A stretch of 35,560 nt of DNA from Alectoria sarmentosa (GCA_009733775.1 WOGZ01000331.1:1-35560), one strand, 5' to 3'; positions 10,201-22,922 are shown, counted from the stretch's first letter. Notes: generated by a model not told the origin, from the letters alone. Translations and numbers: made by a program.

Positions 10201-12857
10201 ATGTCCCTTCGAAGAGTCCATCCAGTTGACCACGGCTGGTCCTTCAAACAAGCAGATGATCCCTCGTCCAGATTTCTGCCAGTGGCTCAATTTCCAACAA
10301 ACGTGCACTTAGACCTTCTTCATCACGGCCTCATTCCGGACCCCAACATTGGGAAGAATGAAGAGGCCGTTCAATGGGTTGGAGAGAAGTCATGGGTATA
10401 CAAAACCGACTTCCCAACACCCGGACTGTCAGCAGCGAAAGCGGTACTAGCATTCGATGGTCTAGATACGTATGCTACCGTAGTACTCAACGGGGTGAAG
10501 ATTCTGGAAACCGAAAATATGTTCATTCCTGAACGGGTTGATGTCACAGATCTCCTTTCTGCGCACGAGTCAAATGTTCTCGAGATCACTTTCGACAGCA
10601 CCTACTTGATTGGAAAGAAACTCGTCGAGAAATATCCAGATCACTATTGGGGGTGCTGGAATGGCGATCCCAGTAGGTTGGCGGTGAGGAAAGCTCAGTA
10701 TCATTATGTAACGTAATCCTTTGCTGCTAAGTTTGTAGAGACTGTAGTTGACCCTTTCAGGGCTGGGATTGGGGTCCTGCTTTACTCACTTGTGGCCCTT
10801 GGAGACCAATCTCTCTGGAAATTTATACTGCCCGCATTTCAGATTTGTTTTTCACAACCCATGTTTGCAAGTCGTTGAAAACAGCCGAGATTGTGGCAAA
10901 AGTTGAGGTTGAAGGCGAGGTAGATGAAGTGGTCTTCGACATTTTATACGACGGGGAGAGGGTTGCTCAAGAAGTCGTCGTCGTAGAAAATGGCGTTGCG
11001 ATTGCCACGCTCAGAACCCAGAATGCAAAGCTTTGGTATCCTCACCCCTATGGTGAACAACCTTTGTACCTTCTCAATGCTACGTTGCTATACAAGAAGA
11101 CCGCTTTGGATGAATCTCAGAAACGTTTTGGTCTGAAAAGATGTGAGGTTGTTCAGCATAAGCTCGAAGATGCTCCTGGAACCTCCTTCTACTTCGAAAT
11201 AAACAATATTCCAATATTCTGTGGTGGCAGCAATTGGATACCAGCAGACAGTTTCATCCCGAGAATCACTGCGCAAAAGTACCACGACTGGGTAAAAATG
11301 GCCGTCGAAGGCAACCAAGTCATGCTCCGTGTGTGGGGTGGCGGTATCTACGAAGAACAGGCGTTCTACGATGCATGTGACGAGATGGGCATGCTTGTCT
11401 GGCAAGACTTTCTTTTCGCGTGTGGTAATTATCCGGCGCATGACGAGTTTCTCGATCTCGTGGAGCGAGAAGCAACGGCCAACGTCAAGCTCCTGCGGCA
11501 TCATCCCTCTATCGTTCTCTGGGCAGGCAATAACGAAGATTATCAATACCGCGAAACCGAAAACCTGGACTATAACCCTCACGATCACGATCCCGAAAGC
11601 TGGCTCCGCAGCACCTTTCCAGCCCGTTACATCTACGAAAAGATCCTCGCAGACGTCACCTCCTCCCTCATCCCCGATACATATTACCACTTCGGCTCCC
11701 CTTACGGCGGCAAAACCACCGCCGATTCGACAGTCGGCGACATCCACCAATGGAACGTCTGGCATGGTACTCAGCAACCGTACCAGAAATGTCCCTCCCT
11801 AAGCGGCCGCCTCGTCACCGAATTCGGCATGCAAGGCCTCCCCTCCATCGACACCATCGACAGCTTCCTTCCCCATGGCAAAGATGACCGAGACCGCTAC
11901 GCCCTCTCCTCAACCCTCGACTTCCACAACAAAGCAGACGGCCACGCCCGCCGCTTGGCCATGTACATGGACGAGAACATCCGCTATACCTTCGAGCCGT
12001 TGGAGCAATATGTGTATTGCACCCAACTCATGCAGGCCGAATGCGTAGCCACGGCGTACCGGTCTTGGAAGCGTAACTGGAAAGGACCGAAAAAGGAAGA
12101 GTGCGCGGGAGCGTTGGTGTGGCAATTGAATGATTGCTGGCCCGGCACGAGCTGGGCCGTTGCGGACTGTGACTTGAGGCCCAAGTTGGCTTATTACGCT
12201 GTCAAGCGGGAGTTGCAGCCCATAACCATTGGACTCCAGCGGATTGTGGAGACCATACCCGCGGACAAATACACTCGCGCTTATATTAAAACAGTGCGTA
12301 AGATTGAGATGTGGGCAGTCAATCTTTCTCTGGAAACGCACGATGTCGATGTTACCATCCACAGCCATGACCTGACCACAAACAAACGAACAGCCATCAC
12401 AAGCCAGCCTAAGCACATAAAGCTCCCGCCAAACCGCAGCACGGAGATTACTATCTTTGAAATTCCAGTCTCGGTCAAAGACAGCGAGGAAGCAAACCAA
12501 ACAGTCATAGCCGCCTATCTGCACGACAAGTTCGGCCAGCAGCTCGCAAGGGCAGTCAACTGGCCCGAACCCCTCAAATGGGTACACATGCCGAAGCCTG
12601 AAAGAATTAGCACCATATTAGTCGGCAGCGAGCCTGAAGGGGAGGACAAGCCGAGCGCGATCGTCTTGTCTGCGGATGTATGTGTGAAGGCCGTGCAGCT
12701 GGAGGCCAAGGATAGGGAGAGAGGGGAGAGGATCGTGTTTGAAGATAATGGGGTTGATGTTGTGGCGGGAGAGGAAGTGAGGGTGGGGGTTCGGGGGTTG
12801 GGGTGGGACGATGGGGGAAGGTTGGGCGTCAGGTATCTGGATATGGAAAGGGCTTAA
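10201..12857 (+). CDS. Beta-mannosidase, GH2 family (mndB-like), one intron
   Basis: It hydrolyses terminal beta-1,4-mannose from manno-oligosaccharides. CDS is join(10201..10707,10761..12857), 867 aa. The 53-nt intron (GTAACG...TTTCAG) restores the conserved 'AQYHYGWDWGP' junction. Domains: N-terminal sugar-binding sandwich (about 1-195), Ig-like (about 197-300), TIM barrel (about 310-640) and C-terminal Ig-like domains. Catalytic residues are visible: acid/base E428 in 'LWAGNNED' and nucleophile E523 in 'LVTEFGMQG'. 'GGSNWIPADSF' and 'RVWGGGIYE' are further family signatures. There is no evident signal peptide, which suggests the intracellular B-type enzyme rather than the secreted A type. 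The ATG at 10201 is the first in frame. The gene is intact, although a copia LTR ends 76 bp upstream and must have replaced or displaced its original promoter. Confidence 0.93.
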
Positions 12858-13564
12858 TGGGATAGGCGAGCGGATTGGAAGTCGGACTGCGTTCATGGGT
12901 CAAGCGCGTCTTTGTCATGTCCAAACTATTCGTTTTTCCCTACGATTTCATCACTGTGACAATCGATCTGAGATTGCTGCCGTTGGAGGGGGTAAACCAG
13001 AACATGAGCGACGGTTGGTATCGATGCCGACAACAATGCAACGAAGAGATGACCACTTCCAACCCAGTGGAGTGTCCACAGAGCACAAAGGCTTGAAGGA
13101 AGGAACTACCTCCATCTAGTCCAAGAACCGGCTGGTAGGAACGAGAGAAAGCTGGTTAGATAGTCTAGTCATCGGCACGTTTGCAAAATACCTTACCTAC
13201 TACGCGTGATGGACCAAAAAATTCCTGAACGTTATATACAGACCGTCCCTGCAGAAGGTTTATTCGCAGTGAGATCGTGCCATGTCCTAACGCCCTCCTT
13301 GTTCCCCCTCGACTAATTTTGAACAGCCTGGCTCTTTTCGCCGGAAAATGTTAGTGACTAAGGTTCTCGGGGAGGCCGGAACAGTCGTAGATTCAGTCGT
13401 TGAACGATCACTCTCATGCGCAAGGTCCGGACTTTCTTCCACCATTGGCAAAGCGATGTTACGCACCCCTAGAGCTATGGTGGAAATTGAGGTATGCAGC
13501 GCCGGAAGGTACTTGATATGGTGCTTGAAATGATTGTATACTTTTCCAGACTGCACTACCTGTT
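12858..13564. other. Intergenic region between two convergent genes
   Basis: About 700 bp separate the stop codons of the beta-mannosidase and the ABM-like gene. Composition is normal. Open frames here show no recognisable product, and several simply antisense the neighbouring exons. It presumably contains both 3' UTRs. I see no RNA gene or repeat. Confidence 0.6.
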
Positions 13565-14575
13565 TCATATCCCAGCGCGGAACTTCACGTGGAACATGCT
13601 TGAGTCCGGCACGAATATATTCCCGCCCGGCATACTGGCATTCCCTAGACCCAAGTTTTCCAGGGGTGACCGTCCCAAGTCTTCAATAAGTTGGGTATGT
13701 TCTGGGGTTTCCCTCCATTTGAGGTGATCGTCGACACTCGCATATCCAAAGACTCCATGGAGAGCAATCGACTCTCCATCGGGAGCCGCGTCGCCGGCGT
13801 TCTTCGTATCAAACACTGCACAATGGTCAAATTCAAAGAGTTTAAGTAAGTCTGTCGAATCACATGGCAGAATCGATCTCACCCCAGCCGATAGCACCTC
13901 CCGAGCTTTTGCCGACGGTCATTACGGGATGCGTGTCATCAATTACATCGTCTTCGATTAAGGTCTTCGCGTCTTCCCGGGCGTCGTTTGGCACTGCATA
14001 GAAGGCAACTTCAGTCACTGGTGCTGCAAGAGCCGCGGTGGCGTCAGAGGTAAAGCGGGTATACACTGAATCTGATTCAGCTCCACAAGTCAGAAGTACA
14101 ACGAGGAAGGTCAGACTGGTAAGAGGTGCCGCCACTTCAACATCAAACACATGACCCATGCTAGCAACAAATGGATTATGTTCTTCGGAATTGACGAAAG
14201 CACTGTTGTACTCGAAAGATGCCCAATCTAGAATACATATACTAACGATTAGACAAGATGGCTACGGCCAGAGTTCGGGCCCCTAGGGATCGTTCAGACA
14301 TGACATTACCGATGGACCAAACAAAGATTCGTGGATCTTCGACTTGATGACCCTATACCTTTTTTCAGCTTATGCATCGAGAGAGCTAAGTGGAGACCAA
14401 TCACCCAAAATTGACGTATGAATCCTTGTCGAAACTTGACGGTGTCGGTCAGCTGGATGAATGCTTGTACTGCTGGGTTGCCGCTGGCACCGGTGCCCGA
14501 TGCCACATTTTCGAGGTTGACGCCCTCTTTCAGATGAAGTATTATAGTCTCGGTGACGACTTGAGATAGGGGCAT
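13565..14575 (-). CDS. Two-domain dimeric alpha/beta-barrel (ABM-like) protein, function unknown
   Basis: The spliced CDS on the minus strand is 14575..14405, 14352..14310, 14227..13883, 13815..13565, giving 269 aa. Introns are 52, 82 and 67 nt with canonical ends (GTGATT, GTAATG and GTGAGA donors). The N-terminal half carries 'GFIRQFW' joined to 'GHQVEDPRIFVWSIDWASFE', and the C-terminal half carries 'HGVFGYASVDDHLKWRETPE' and ends in 'MFHVKF'. This is the two-fold ferredoxin-like fold seen in fungal ABM/stress-responsive barrel proteins. Catalysis is not demonstrated. An in-frame 45-nt segment (14072-14116) could be a fourth intron (GTCTGA...AATCAG, inner CTGAC); removing it gives 254 aa and drops a hydrophobic insert. 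The function is unknown; no tailoring-enzyme neighbours are present, so I do not call it biosynthetic. Confidence 0.72.
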
Positions 14576-14734
14576 ATTCAACTCGTTGTCGCCGGCAGCT
14601 CTTTGGTCTGCTGCTAGGACAAATTTTTGATGACGCTGACGGCCAAGCGGCAGCTTCCGCTATCTTACGCTAGTCCAGGAAAGTTTTCTCTCCATCCCAA
14701 CTCTGGATTCTTTCACTCACTTTTCCAACACAAG
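14576..14734. promoter_or_regulatory. Short divergent intergenic promoter (ABM-like / Fmp32-like)
   Basis: Only 159 bp separate the ATG of the minus-strand ABM-like gene (14575) from the plus-strand Fmp32-like ATG (14735). Both core promoters must lie here or extend into the opposing 5' regions. No clear TATA box is seen. An in-frame upstream ATG at 14627 could extend the Fmp32-like protein by 36 residues but is less likely. Confidence 0.5.
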
Positions 14735-16144
14735 ATGTCTATTCCACGCCTCACCTTCCTCTACCCTCACCTCTTCAATCCGGCACGAGTTCAGAAGACT
14801 GCTCTCGCCTTGAAGCCCCTGCATGCCTCCCAACCGCCCTTCCAAAAAGCAGGCATCAGCACTACGCGACCCAACAATCAAGAAACCTACGCCCAACGCT
14901 ATGGCACGGCCGCCGAACCTCAACCACCCCTCAGCATGCCCTCGAAACCCCAAGAAGGGGGCTCCCTAGCTGGTGCCATTGAAAGGGAAGTAAAAAGCGA
15001 CACGAAACCCGAGCAGAAAGAGCTCGAAGCCCCTCCCCCCAAAGAACCCGAGAAGAAGGCCGCGTCAGACACCAAGGACAAGGACAAACCAGACAGCTCC
15101 CGTGACGCCGCCATCACCGCCACGATGCGCGACCCATCCACCCGTGCCACCGAGCTCGACGCCTCTGAGTCTCACCCTAAACAACCGTCCCCCGAGTCCC
15201 TCAGCGATAACAAAGCCCGCACCGCCAAGCCGCTTGAAACGGTCCTGCAAATGGGCCCCCCGGAGGCAGAGAAGCAGGAAGAGCATAAAGCGCCGCATCT
15301 GCAGGCGCCACCCTACCTGCACCATTTCGATACGTTCACGCTCGTGAGGGATCTGGAGCGGGGTGGGTTCAGCGAGGAGCAGAGTGTAACGATTATGAAG
15401 GCTGTAAGGGGGCAGTTGGCGGTGAATTTGGATGTGGCGAAGGAAGGGTTGGTGTCGAAGTCTGATATCGAAAACGTACTGTCCCTTTTCCGACCAAAAT
15501 AACGCCATCTCTACATATGTTCCTACCCAGCCCAAGGCTTATACCCTCGCTAACAATCTCAATGAATATAGGAGAACTACCTCTTCCGCGCCGCCTGCTC
15601 CGAACTCCGCACCGAAATCCTCAACGCCCGCAAATCCTCCTCTACCCACACCCGCACCCAACTCTCCCACCTCCAACACACCTACGACATCCTCTCCCAG
15701 CGCGTCTCCCAAGAAGCGTTGAGCCTCAAAGACGACCTCCGAGGCATGCTCAACGACCGCCGCATGGCCGTGCGCATGCAATCTCAGACCCGCGATGGAG
15801 AGATTAGCGAGTTGAATTACAAAATCAGTGTTGTGCTTGGGTCAGAGCAGAAGAGCGAGGTGGAGGGCCTGAGGTGGGTGTTGACGAGGAGGGCGGCGAT
15901 GGCGATTGGGATGATGGCGGTTTTGATACTGGGGACTTTGAGGTATGGCAGTTATAAGATGCATGAGAGGGAAATTGAGGAGAAGAAGAAAGGGCCTGGT
16001 TCGCAGAGTTCTGGGACGGGGACGAGTGGTGCGAGTGGTGGGGTAGGGTTTACGGTGTCCAGTCGGGAGATGGGGACGCAGACGGAGGAGAAAGGGGGGA
16101 TGGGGGATAAAAGTGAGAATGTTGGGTATGTGTCCTTGGGATAG
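14735..16144 (+). CDS. Fmp32/MCUR1-family (DUF1640) mitochondrial inner-membrane protein
   Basis: CDS is join(14735..15475,15572..16144), 437 aa. The 96-nt intron (GTACTG...ATATAG, with CTAAC at about 15550) restores the family signature 'SDIENENYLFRAACSELRTE'. Residues 1-45 look like a mitochondrial presequence. Residues 60-200 are a Pro/Glu/Lys/Ser-rich disordered spacer. The conserved domain follows ('HHFDTFTLVRDLERGGFSEE', coiled coil, 'SEVEGLRWVLTRRAAMAIG'), with a membrane segment near 355-375. A Gly/Ser-rich tail ends the protein. Yeast Fmp32 is implicated in cytochrome c oxidase assembly, and metazoan MCUR1/CCDC90 homologues have been linked to the calcium uniporter. The protein is longer than yeast Fmp32 because of the spacer and tail. 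It converges on the Laa1-like gene with 223 bp between stops. Confidence 0.85.
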
Positions 16145-16367
16145 AGAAAATAGGCATGGAAGGTGAAGCACCGGTGATACAATTTTGGACGACTACGCAG
16201 CGTATATACCCTATCCATTCAACTGGAAGCCTATTCCCACCGAACGCAGTCCAATGGCGAGGACCTTCCCATACCGACACTTCGCTAAAACGTGCCCAAA
16301 TAAGATGTACACGGCAAACAGACTACTGCCCAACCATGAAACAAACAAGCTACCTGTTGCCAATTCA

Positions 16368-19300
16368 TCATCCTCCAAAATTTAACTTCAGTGCAATACT
16401 GGGCTCCGTCTCTCCAGTGCTGTCCCTATTCCCTCCAGTGCCTCTCCCTGCTACGCCACCTTCCCGAATGACCGTCTCCATGAACGTTCTTTGTCCGGCG
16501 CTCATCTTAGCCACCACGCCCCGGAAAGTAGGCGTCAGATTGCCACCTGCCAGTTCGAGTAGTCTTTTCGAGGTTTCGAGGTAGACAGCTTTGCCCTCAG
16601 CCGAGGCGCGGGTGAGAAGCATCGGGATGATAATGCACATTGCAGCTGAGGATGCATCGCCCGAAGTGGTTGAGACGAAAGATGTGAGAGCGTGCGCCGT
16701 GAGTGAGCGTGCATTCTCCGGGTCTGGTAGTTCTGTGTCGGCTGTGAAGCGCAGTAGGTGTGGGAGGAGGTATCGTGCGATTGATTCGTCCGTCTCGTTT
16801 TTGGGGCTGACCATGAGGAGAGAGCGAAGGCAACTTGCAACGACCTTGGCAACACCGAGATCCTGGAGGCAGCCGAGCATCTCATCCAAGATACGTATGA
16901 TGAGAACATCATTGGGGGCCAGAGAGCGAGATGCGTTGGTGAGAAGTATGGTGCTGGCGAGAAGTGTGTTCTTGGCGCACGAAAGCGAGGTTTCTGATTC
17001 GCGGCGTTGAGCGATTGAGAGAATCGAAAGAAATCGATATAGACAGCTACGGACCAGATCAGAGCTGGCTCCTGAGGTAGAAGCGTTTGCAATGGTTTGA
17101 AGGAAACGTTTGAAGACCGGAAAGGCTTGGGGGACTACGTTGGCCTGACACGCGCCGGTGCTGAGGATAGTGGCAAATATGTGAAGGATGCTGGCGTGGA
17201 GATCGGTTTTGATGACGGAGGGAAATATCTCGGAAGCGTCCACCAGAGCTTCTAGGGACGTCTGGATCACCGACACTGCTTCATCAGGGAGTTGGGGCCT
17301 GGCTGAAGGGTTGCGCTCTGCGAGATTTGGCAACACGCCTGCAAGGACCAGAACGATGATTCTTGTCAACTCAAAGAGCTGCTCGATATCATCTGATAGA
17401 TGCTCTCCGCTGTCACCTTCCCCTCTCGCAGATGGATGTGTGAGGCACAAGTTCCTTGCAATATCGACAATCACGAGTTGGACATCGAGGCCCTCAGTGA
17501 GGGCCAGTCGATCAAAGAGCTCCATCGTTTCAGCAAATACGGCGTCTTGGAATACTGCATTGCCAGAGACAGATGGCTGAAGGATCCTTTTGAGCGCCGA
17601 AAGAACCTCTAGAGTCTGCCCTTCCGAACCGCTACCTGGCCTAGTGGTCAATGCTTCGACCACTATACCGAAAAGAACGAAGAAGAAGGCGGCGGGCTCG
17701 TCGCGGTAGTCGATGTCAAGCTTTGTGGCCACAGCACCGTCGGTCTTGGGAGCGCTTGATTTGCCATCCAGGGCGTCAAAAACAAAGTCGCTGTCTTGAT
17801 CAATCAGACTGGCAATAGCGTCGACAAGCTTAAGCCATGAGTCTTGGTAGAACTGTCTCATTCATCAGCAAAAAGTCTACCGAGTAAGTGGATGAATCTC
17901 GGCCTACCTTGAGCAGTGTCTGCCGATTGAGCGCGGCATATATCATATCAAGACTTTCGTCTGGTCTGACCGGTCCCATGGAACTAGATATGTCTGGCTC
18001 AAATCTCAAGCGCGCAAATTCCTGCAATGATGAAAGCCACAGCGGAGCAAGCTTGGCTACATGTGGCTGCATTACTCTCACGAGGTATTCTTGTTCGGTA
18101 CTGGCGACTTGTAACTCAGCCCACGCAGACAATACTGCCATTCTGACCATGGTTTGTGCATTCGGACTGAGACCACGCAATTCGCCAATCGCAGAGTCCT
18201 GAGTATCATCTGCTCTTCATTAGCGAAGACCTTCGCAATACAGCTGTTAACTTACCTGTGAAGCTTTCTAATGCTGTCACTAACAGCTTTAGGATCCTAC
18301 CCATCCGGTCGACATCCGTAACTAGGCCAGTAGCAATGAAGGTTGCACAGACGTCTACTGCTGCTGAAGCGAGATCAGGGGATGAGTCTGCACCAAAAGC
18401 AGGTGTCAATGCGGAGCTAACTTGGGCTTGGTACTGTTCGAGTAGAAGAGACTCGGAAAAATCAGGATCTGGCATGGTCCCGAAGATCTGGTCGAATTAG
18501 TAATGCCCAGGGCTAGGGGTTCTTAGACCATTTGTACCTTCAGGACTTGATCGATCAGTTGCAGACCTCCAACCTGCAATTCCACGACTGAGGCTGTCGA
18601 TGCTAAAAAAGCCAAACGGATCACCTCTGCAAGCTTGTTCTGTAACGCGTGACCAGCTGCTGAGTCCGTATCTGATTCCATGTCTTTCCCAATCATGGCC
18701 GCCAAGTCACTCAAACATTGCAATGCGAAGGCTCGTGTCTGCCATCTCAGCAACTCCTGCGTTGTTTCAAGCACCGGGGCGCCATTCTGGTCTTTCCCAT
18801 CTACTGAGGCGAATCCAGCTACTTCCTCATCTTGCAAATCTGGCGCTGCAGACTTGGGTTCTGTGGCTTGAGCGGATTCAGGTTGAGATTTCGCCGCCAT
18901 GGTAAGGACATGCTGGCAACGCGAGACCCACTTGTCGGCTTCAGTCAGGCTTGACTGACCGAGCCAAGACTGAACGAGGTTACGGATACCTTCCTCTTCG
19001 GGGCTGTCGTTCAATGCCAGCCACAGCTGATCTTCTAAACCTTCATTGGCAATCGCGAGGGTATGTTCGGCATCCCTTCGCATGAGATTGTAGAGCCCAT
19101 CTACAGCCACCTTCCGGACAATGTTACTCGCAGACTCAAGGTGTTCTTGCAAACGACACACATAAGTTGTCAAATCTACATGCCCGGAGTCATAGAGGTA
19201 CATGTGCTCCCAAGCGAGTAAGCACTCTGCTCGGACAACGGCCAGATCGTCTTCTACAAATTGTTTCATGAGAATGAGCATTAGTTCCCTTGCTTTGCTC

Positions 19301-22300
19301 ATGTCTTGAAGATCAGGACCGAGGACGTTGACAAGAGAATCGATGCTGTGTGCGACTACTGTAGCGGTAGGACAATTGATTTCGGGATTGGAAGATGCTG
19401 TCAGAGCCGACTCTTCGTTGTGGCTGTCGCATGTCCATATCTGAGCTAGTAGGCCCAGTGTGCTAGAGACGTATCCTGAAAAGGTCAGGCCGGCGGAGTC
19501 AGCAACCTGAGACAGAGCTTCAATTGCACAGAAATGCACGGTCGGGTTCGGGTCGCTGCACAGAGACATCAACACTCCATGGATTTTTTTTAGATGGAAG
19601 CCTGCTGCCATTCCTCCGACTTGAGCATGTATGGACCCTAGAGCCATTGCACATCCGGCACGAGCATTGGGATCTCTGTTCGACACAATGATATCAATCA
19701 ACGTATTGACCTCGTTCGCAGTGAAAGTGTTTCCGGAACTGTTGCATAGTCTCCCTATAGCCTCATAGGCAACAGACCGAATGGAACGATCCTGATCAAT
19801 CACCAAGCCCTATGATGCCGTCAATACAAACATCTCAGCTCTAAAGCCGTGCTGTGTACATACTCTGAGTATTTCCTCTATGGATTTTTCGACTGTGGGA
19901 TGTTTGAGATCCCCACGCTCACCGATAGTCTCTCCAACGGCGACCTTGAGTGCGCTCAATAGGGCCATAGCAGTATTGACAGCAACGGCTGCTTTTCTCC
20001 CAGGGTCTCGTTGAAGGCTCGTAGATGTCAAGAAAGTGGCCAACTGTTCTAGGACGCCTTCTTGGACTCTTGAGCTGTGGAGCGGAAACGCTGTGGCGAA
20101 GAGGACGATAGCAGAATTGACAACCTCAGTCGCCGGTGGATCTGGCAGACTTTCGGCCTGGTCCTCAGAATTGGTATAGAGGCATACCGAGTCATGTTCT
20201 TGTGCACCGCAAATAGGACCCATCAGCTAGCCACGCTTTATCAGCAGGTCAACTCGAAAGAGGAACTCAGCACATTTAGCATACCGCCTCATCAATATCT
20301 GAGAAGTCGTCACTATGACGTCGCCGACCGACATGCTGTGATCCGCTGTGCTCTCCTGGTAGTGACTTGATGAGTGGTCCGCGGACTAGACCCGTGATAC
20401 CAAAGCCAGAATTGTCTGCGATCTCCCAAATACTCTCAAATGTACCTGCAGCATTCGCAATAGACGAGCCAAGGGTCCCCGGTGCATAACTTTCTGGATC
20501 TGCCAACAGCGTCACGGCGAATGTCAAGAGACTGGATTGCGTAAGAATCTCGCCACTAGCTTGGGGACTGAAGCTGATCAGTCTCGAATAACACTGGAGA
20601 ACCCTCCGACGGACCATCAAAACCAGGTCTTGCATTTGCAGTGAAGAGAACAGCTTTTGGGACGCGTCGTCGATGACCTTCTTGCGTGGTAAATTATCCA
20701 GATACTCGACAGTGTTCTGTAACATGGTCGCAACTCGTTTGGCGACATCAGTTGTTATAAGTCTGCCATTGAACTCGAGGAATGAAAGTATAGATCCTAG
20801 GGTACATTCCCGAACCTGGGTTAGATACGTAATCTCTGAGGACTGCCGCTGGGTAGTATTTTCTCTTGTCAACGGCTTTGGCAGCGCATTTCGCCAAAGC
20901 AATAGGAAATGTGACAAATGGATCTTGACAAAATTTGGCCCCAGCGCCATGAGACCGCCTATCAGGATCCAAGCTACTTGAACTTGAGTACCGGCCACAC
21001 GTAGCTTGGCTTTACTGCTTGATTTGAGTAAATCGATAGCGGTGGATAGCACGCGCGAGCTAATCTCGAGTGAGCTATAAAGTGGCTGCGACGGCGATAT
21101 GCTCAGGACCGCGGCAAGCCCATTGGCATATCCGACGCAGCGTCGAGGTGATTGTCGACCAGTAGTCAAGACATTAAGTTCTCTGGTGACACTGTTCATG
21201 CAGATGGAAGCACAGGACAGCAGCTGTTGTGGGCATGCCATCACAAAAGCACGCAGGCAATGAGAAGCATGGATCTGTACTGTGTAATTCGGGTGCTGCA
21301 AGACCTGGACAAGAGCCTCCCGACAGCTGTCACCTAGAGAATTGAAAGCCGCCCCCAATGACTTGATAAGTGAAGCGAGAGCATCGAGAACGCCAACGAG
21401 AGCATGCTTTGACGGCTCCGGTGCTTCTTTCAGGACTTGTGGATAATTCTTGAGCACATCATTGATTAAATATCTTGCTGCGTTAAGCTGCCCAGTCTCA
21501 CCAAGGATTTTAGAGCCAATGCAGTCGGCCAAGATCTTTTGCACATATCTTCGGGTCAGCAATAGTCGGTAACGATCATGGGTAATCGAGGCATTGCTCA
21601 AGAGCTCGGTCATAAGGTGATTCACAATCCGACCATAGTCCGTCTCGACGCTTGAAGATTTCAAGCCGCCAAGGACTTTAATATAGCAGTGCGCAATACC
21701 TGCTCTGAGTCTATTGCTGGTAGTTGAGCGGTGATACTGGGAAGAGAGTTGTCTGAAAATGTCCGAAAGAGAGAGTTCTAGCTTCATAGAGGTCTTCTTC
21801 GCTGAAGCAGACCCTGGCCTCGTGGTCTCCTCATCTGCCTCTTCCAAGACAGCCTGGTTCCTGGTGACTTTCTTCCGGTTCTTGACTTTGGGAGACGATT
21901 TCGATGAAGCGTCTTCCGAATAGGACTTAACAAGCGCCGAAGCGAGACAGGAAGCGGCAGCATGTCGAGCAGCAGGAGTGGAAGTCTCGCAGGCTTTCCA
22001 GATCGCAGCTTTTAAGTTTTCAAATTCGCCAGTCGTCTCAAAATAATTTGTGTAGGATATCAGATTCTGTAGACATTGACACGCTCTTGCTTGTACCAAA
22101 GTTGCCTTGTCTCCTGAAGCTGCCGCTCTTCCAGCTTTCCAAACGTCTCTTGCAATTGAGTCTTCAATTGCGCCCTTGATCATCCCAACCACATTTCCAA
22201 GAGCCCGAAATATAGCTGCCCGTAGTCCTGCATGATTTTGCGCAGGTTTCAAGAGACGAAGTAGGCTCGAGCAAACCAGATTCGAGAGATTAATCGCACT

Positions 22301-22756
22301 GTCCCCGGCGGCCTTATAGAGCTCTCCGAGACAATGAACGGCTGCATGCTTGTTGTGTAATTCATTCTCCCTCTTGCCTGCGTTAGCCACAGCTACAAGC
22401 TGATTCACCGAGTCGAATAGTGTCTTCCTGTTGCCTTTGCCCAATATGGTGGCGTAACATCGTCCCAGGTTATTTCGGACAGCTTTCGAGGATATTGGGG
22501 AGGATAGATTTATAACCTGGAGTGCTGCCTTGGTCAAATCGGTCTGTTGGGCACATAATGCCTCGTACTCGAGCGTGCTCGCGTAGCTCTCGAGCTCAAC
22601 CGTAAAGGTGAAGAGGTAGAGATCCTGTTGCTCTGAGGGCAGGGAGTGCAACCTGGGGAGGTCGAGTCGAACCTTAGAGGGAAGTCCTCCCTTTTCTGAG
22701 TTTTCGGCATCGTCATTGAAAACTGGAGCTGTAATGCCGTTCTGGAGGGTTGACAT
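16368..22756 (-). CDS. HEATR5/Laa1-type large HEAT-repeat protein (AP-1 accessory)
   Basis: Six exons on the minus strand: 22756..20285, 20226..19864, 19809..18538, 18487..18256, 18209..17908, 17852..16368. These total 2041 aa. The five introns are 58, 54, 50, 46 and 55 nt, all GT-AG, and every junction keeps frame. The length matches yeast Laa1 and human HEATR5 (about 2000-2070 aa). The protein is helical-repeat throughout; 'NKHAAVHCLGELYKAAGDS' and 'DRSIRSVAYEAIGRLCNSSG' are typical HEAT units. A basic, low-complexity insert lies near residues 285-310. Family knowledge: Laa1 and HEATR5 help recruit AP-1 and related clathrin machinery at the trans-Golgi and endosomes. The C-terminus 'IALKLNFGG' appears complete. 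A nearby in-frame TTG at 22774 was not chosen because ATG at 22756 is standard. The gene is intact and shares a short promoter with the TACO1-like gene. Confidence 0.87.
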
Positions 22757-22922
22757 TAGTGTTGGGTTGCGCAAAGAGATGTTGTTTATACCCTGATGCC
22801 ATGTTCAATGTGGGACTCCATAGCTACGCTCCTACGTAAGGCTGATATATCATATGGACGCGACCGTGCAAAAATTTCCTTCTGCAACAACAAGTCGTCA
22901 GCAATCCTGCAAGCAGCTGTTC
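22757..22922. promoter_or_regulatory. 166-bp bidirectional promoter (Laa1-like / TACO1-like)
   Basis: The divergent start codons at 22756 (-) and 22923 (+) are 166 bp apart. The interval is of normal composition and has no obvious TATA box. An upstream in-frame ATG at 22854 (before the chosen TACO1 start) would add 23 residues that do not look like a better targeting peptide. Confidence 0.5.

Noticed and set aside
9725..10308. Several overlapping open frames of 60-74 codons on both strands around the 3' LTR
   Set aside because: They lie within the LTR and the short leader before beta-mannosidase, have no domain, and overlap each other in conflicting frames.
11088..11777. 229-codon minus-strand frame antisense to beta-mannosidase
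   Set aside because: It is a shadow of a strongly conserved GH2 coding exon; its composition mirrors the sense codons and it shows no family motif.
11910..12587. 225-codon minus-strand frame antisense to beta-mannosidase
   Set aside because: It lies opposite the conserved barrel and C-terminal domains and has no recognisable product.
13287..13568. 93-codon minus-strand frame just after the ABM-like stop codon
   Set aside because: It starts across the end of the ABM-like gene, shows no domain, and is better explained as 3' UTR.
15065..15535. 156-codon minus-strand frame opposite the Fmp32-like gene
   Set aside because: It mirrors the low-complexity Pro/Glu-rich spacer of the real gene.
10201..16144. 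Secondary-metabolite cluster based on the ABM-like protein
   Set aside because: The neighbours are a glycosidase and a mitochondrial protein; no synthase, transporter or cluster regulator is present.
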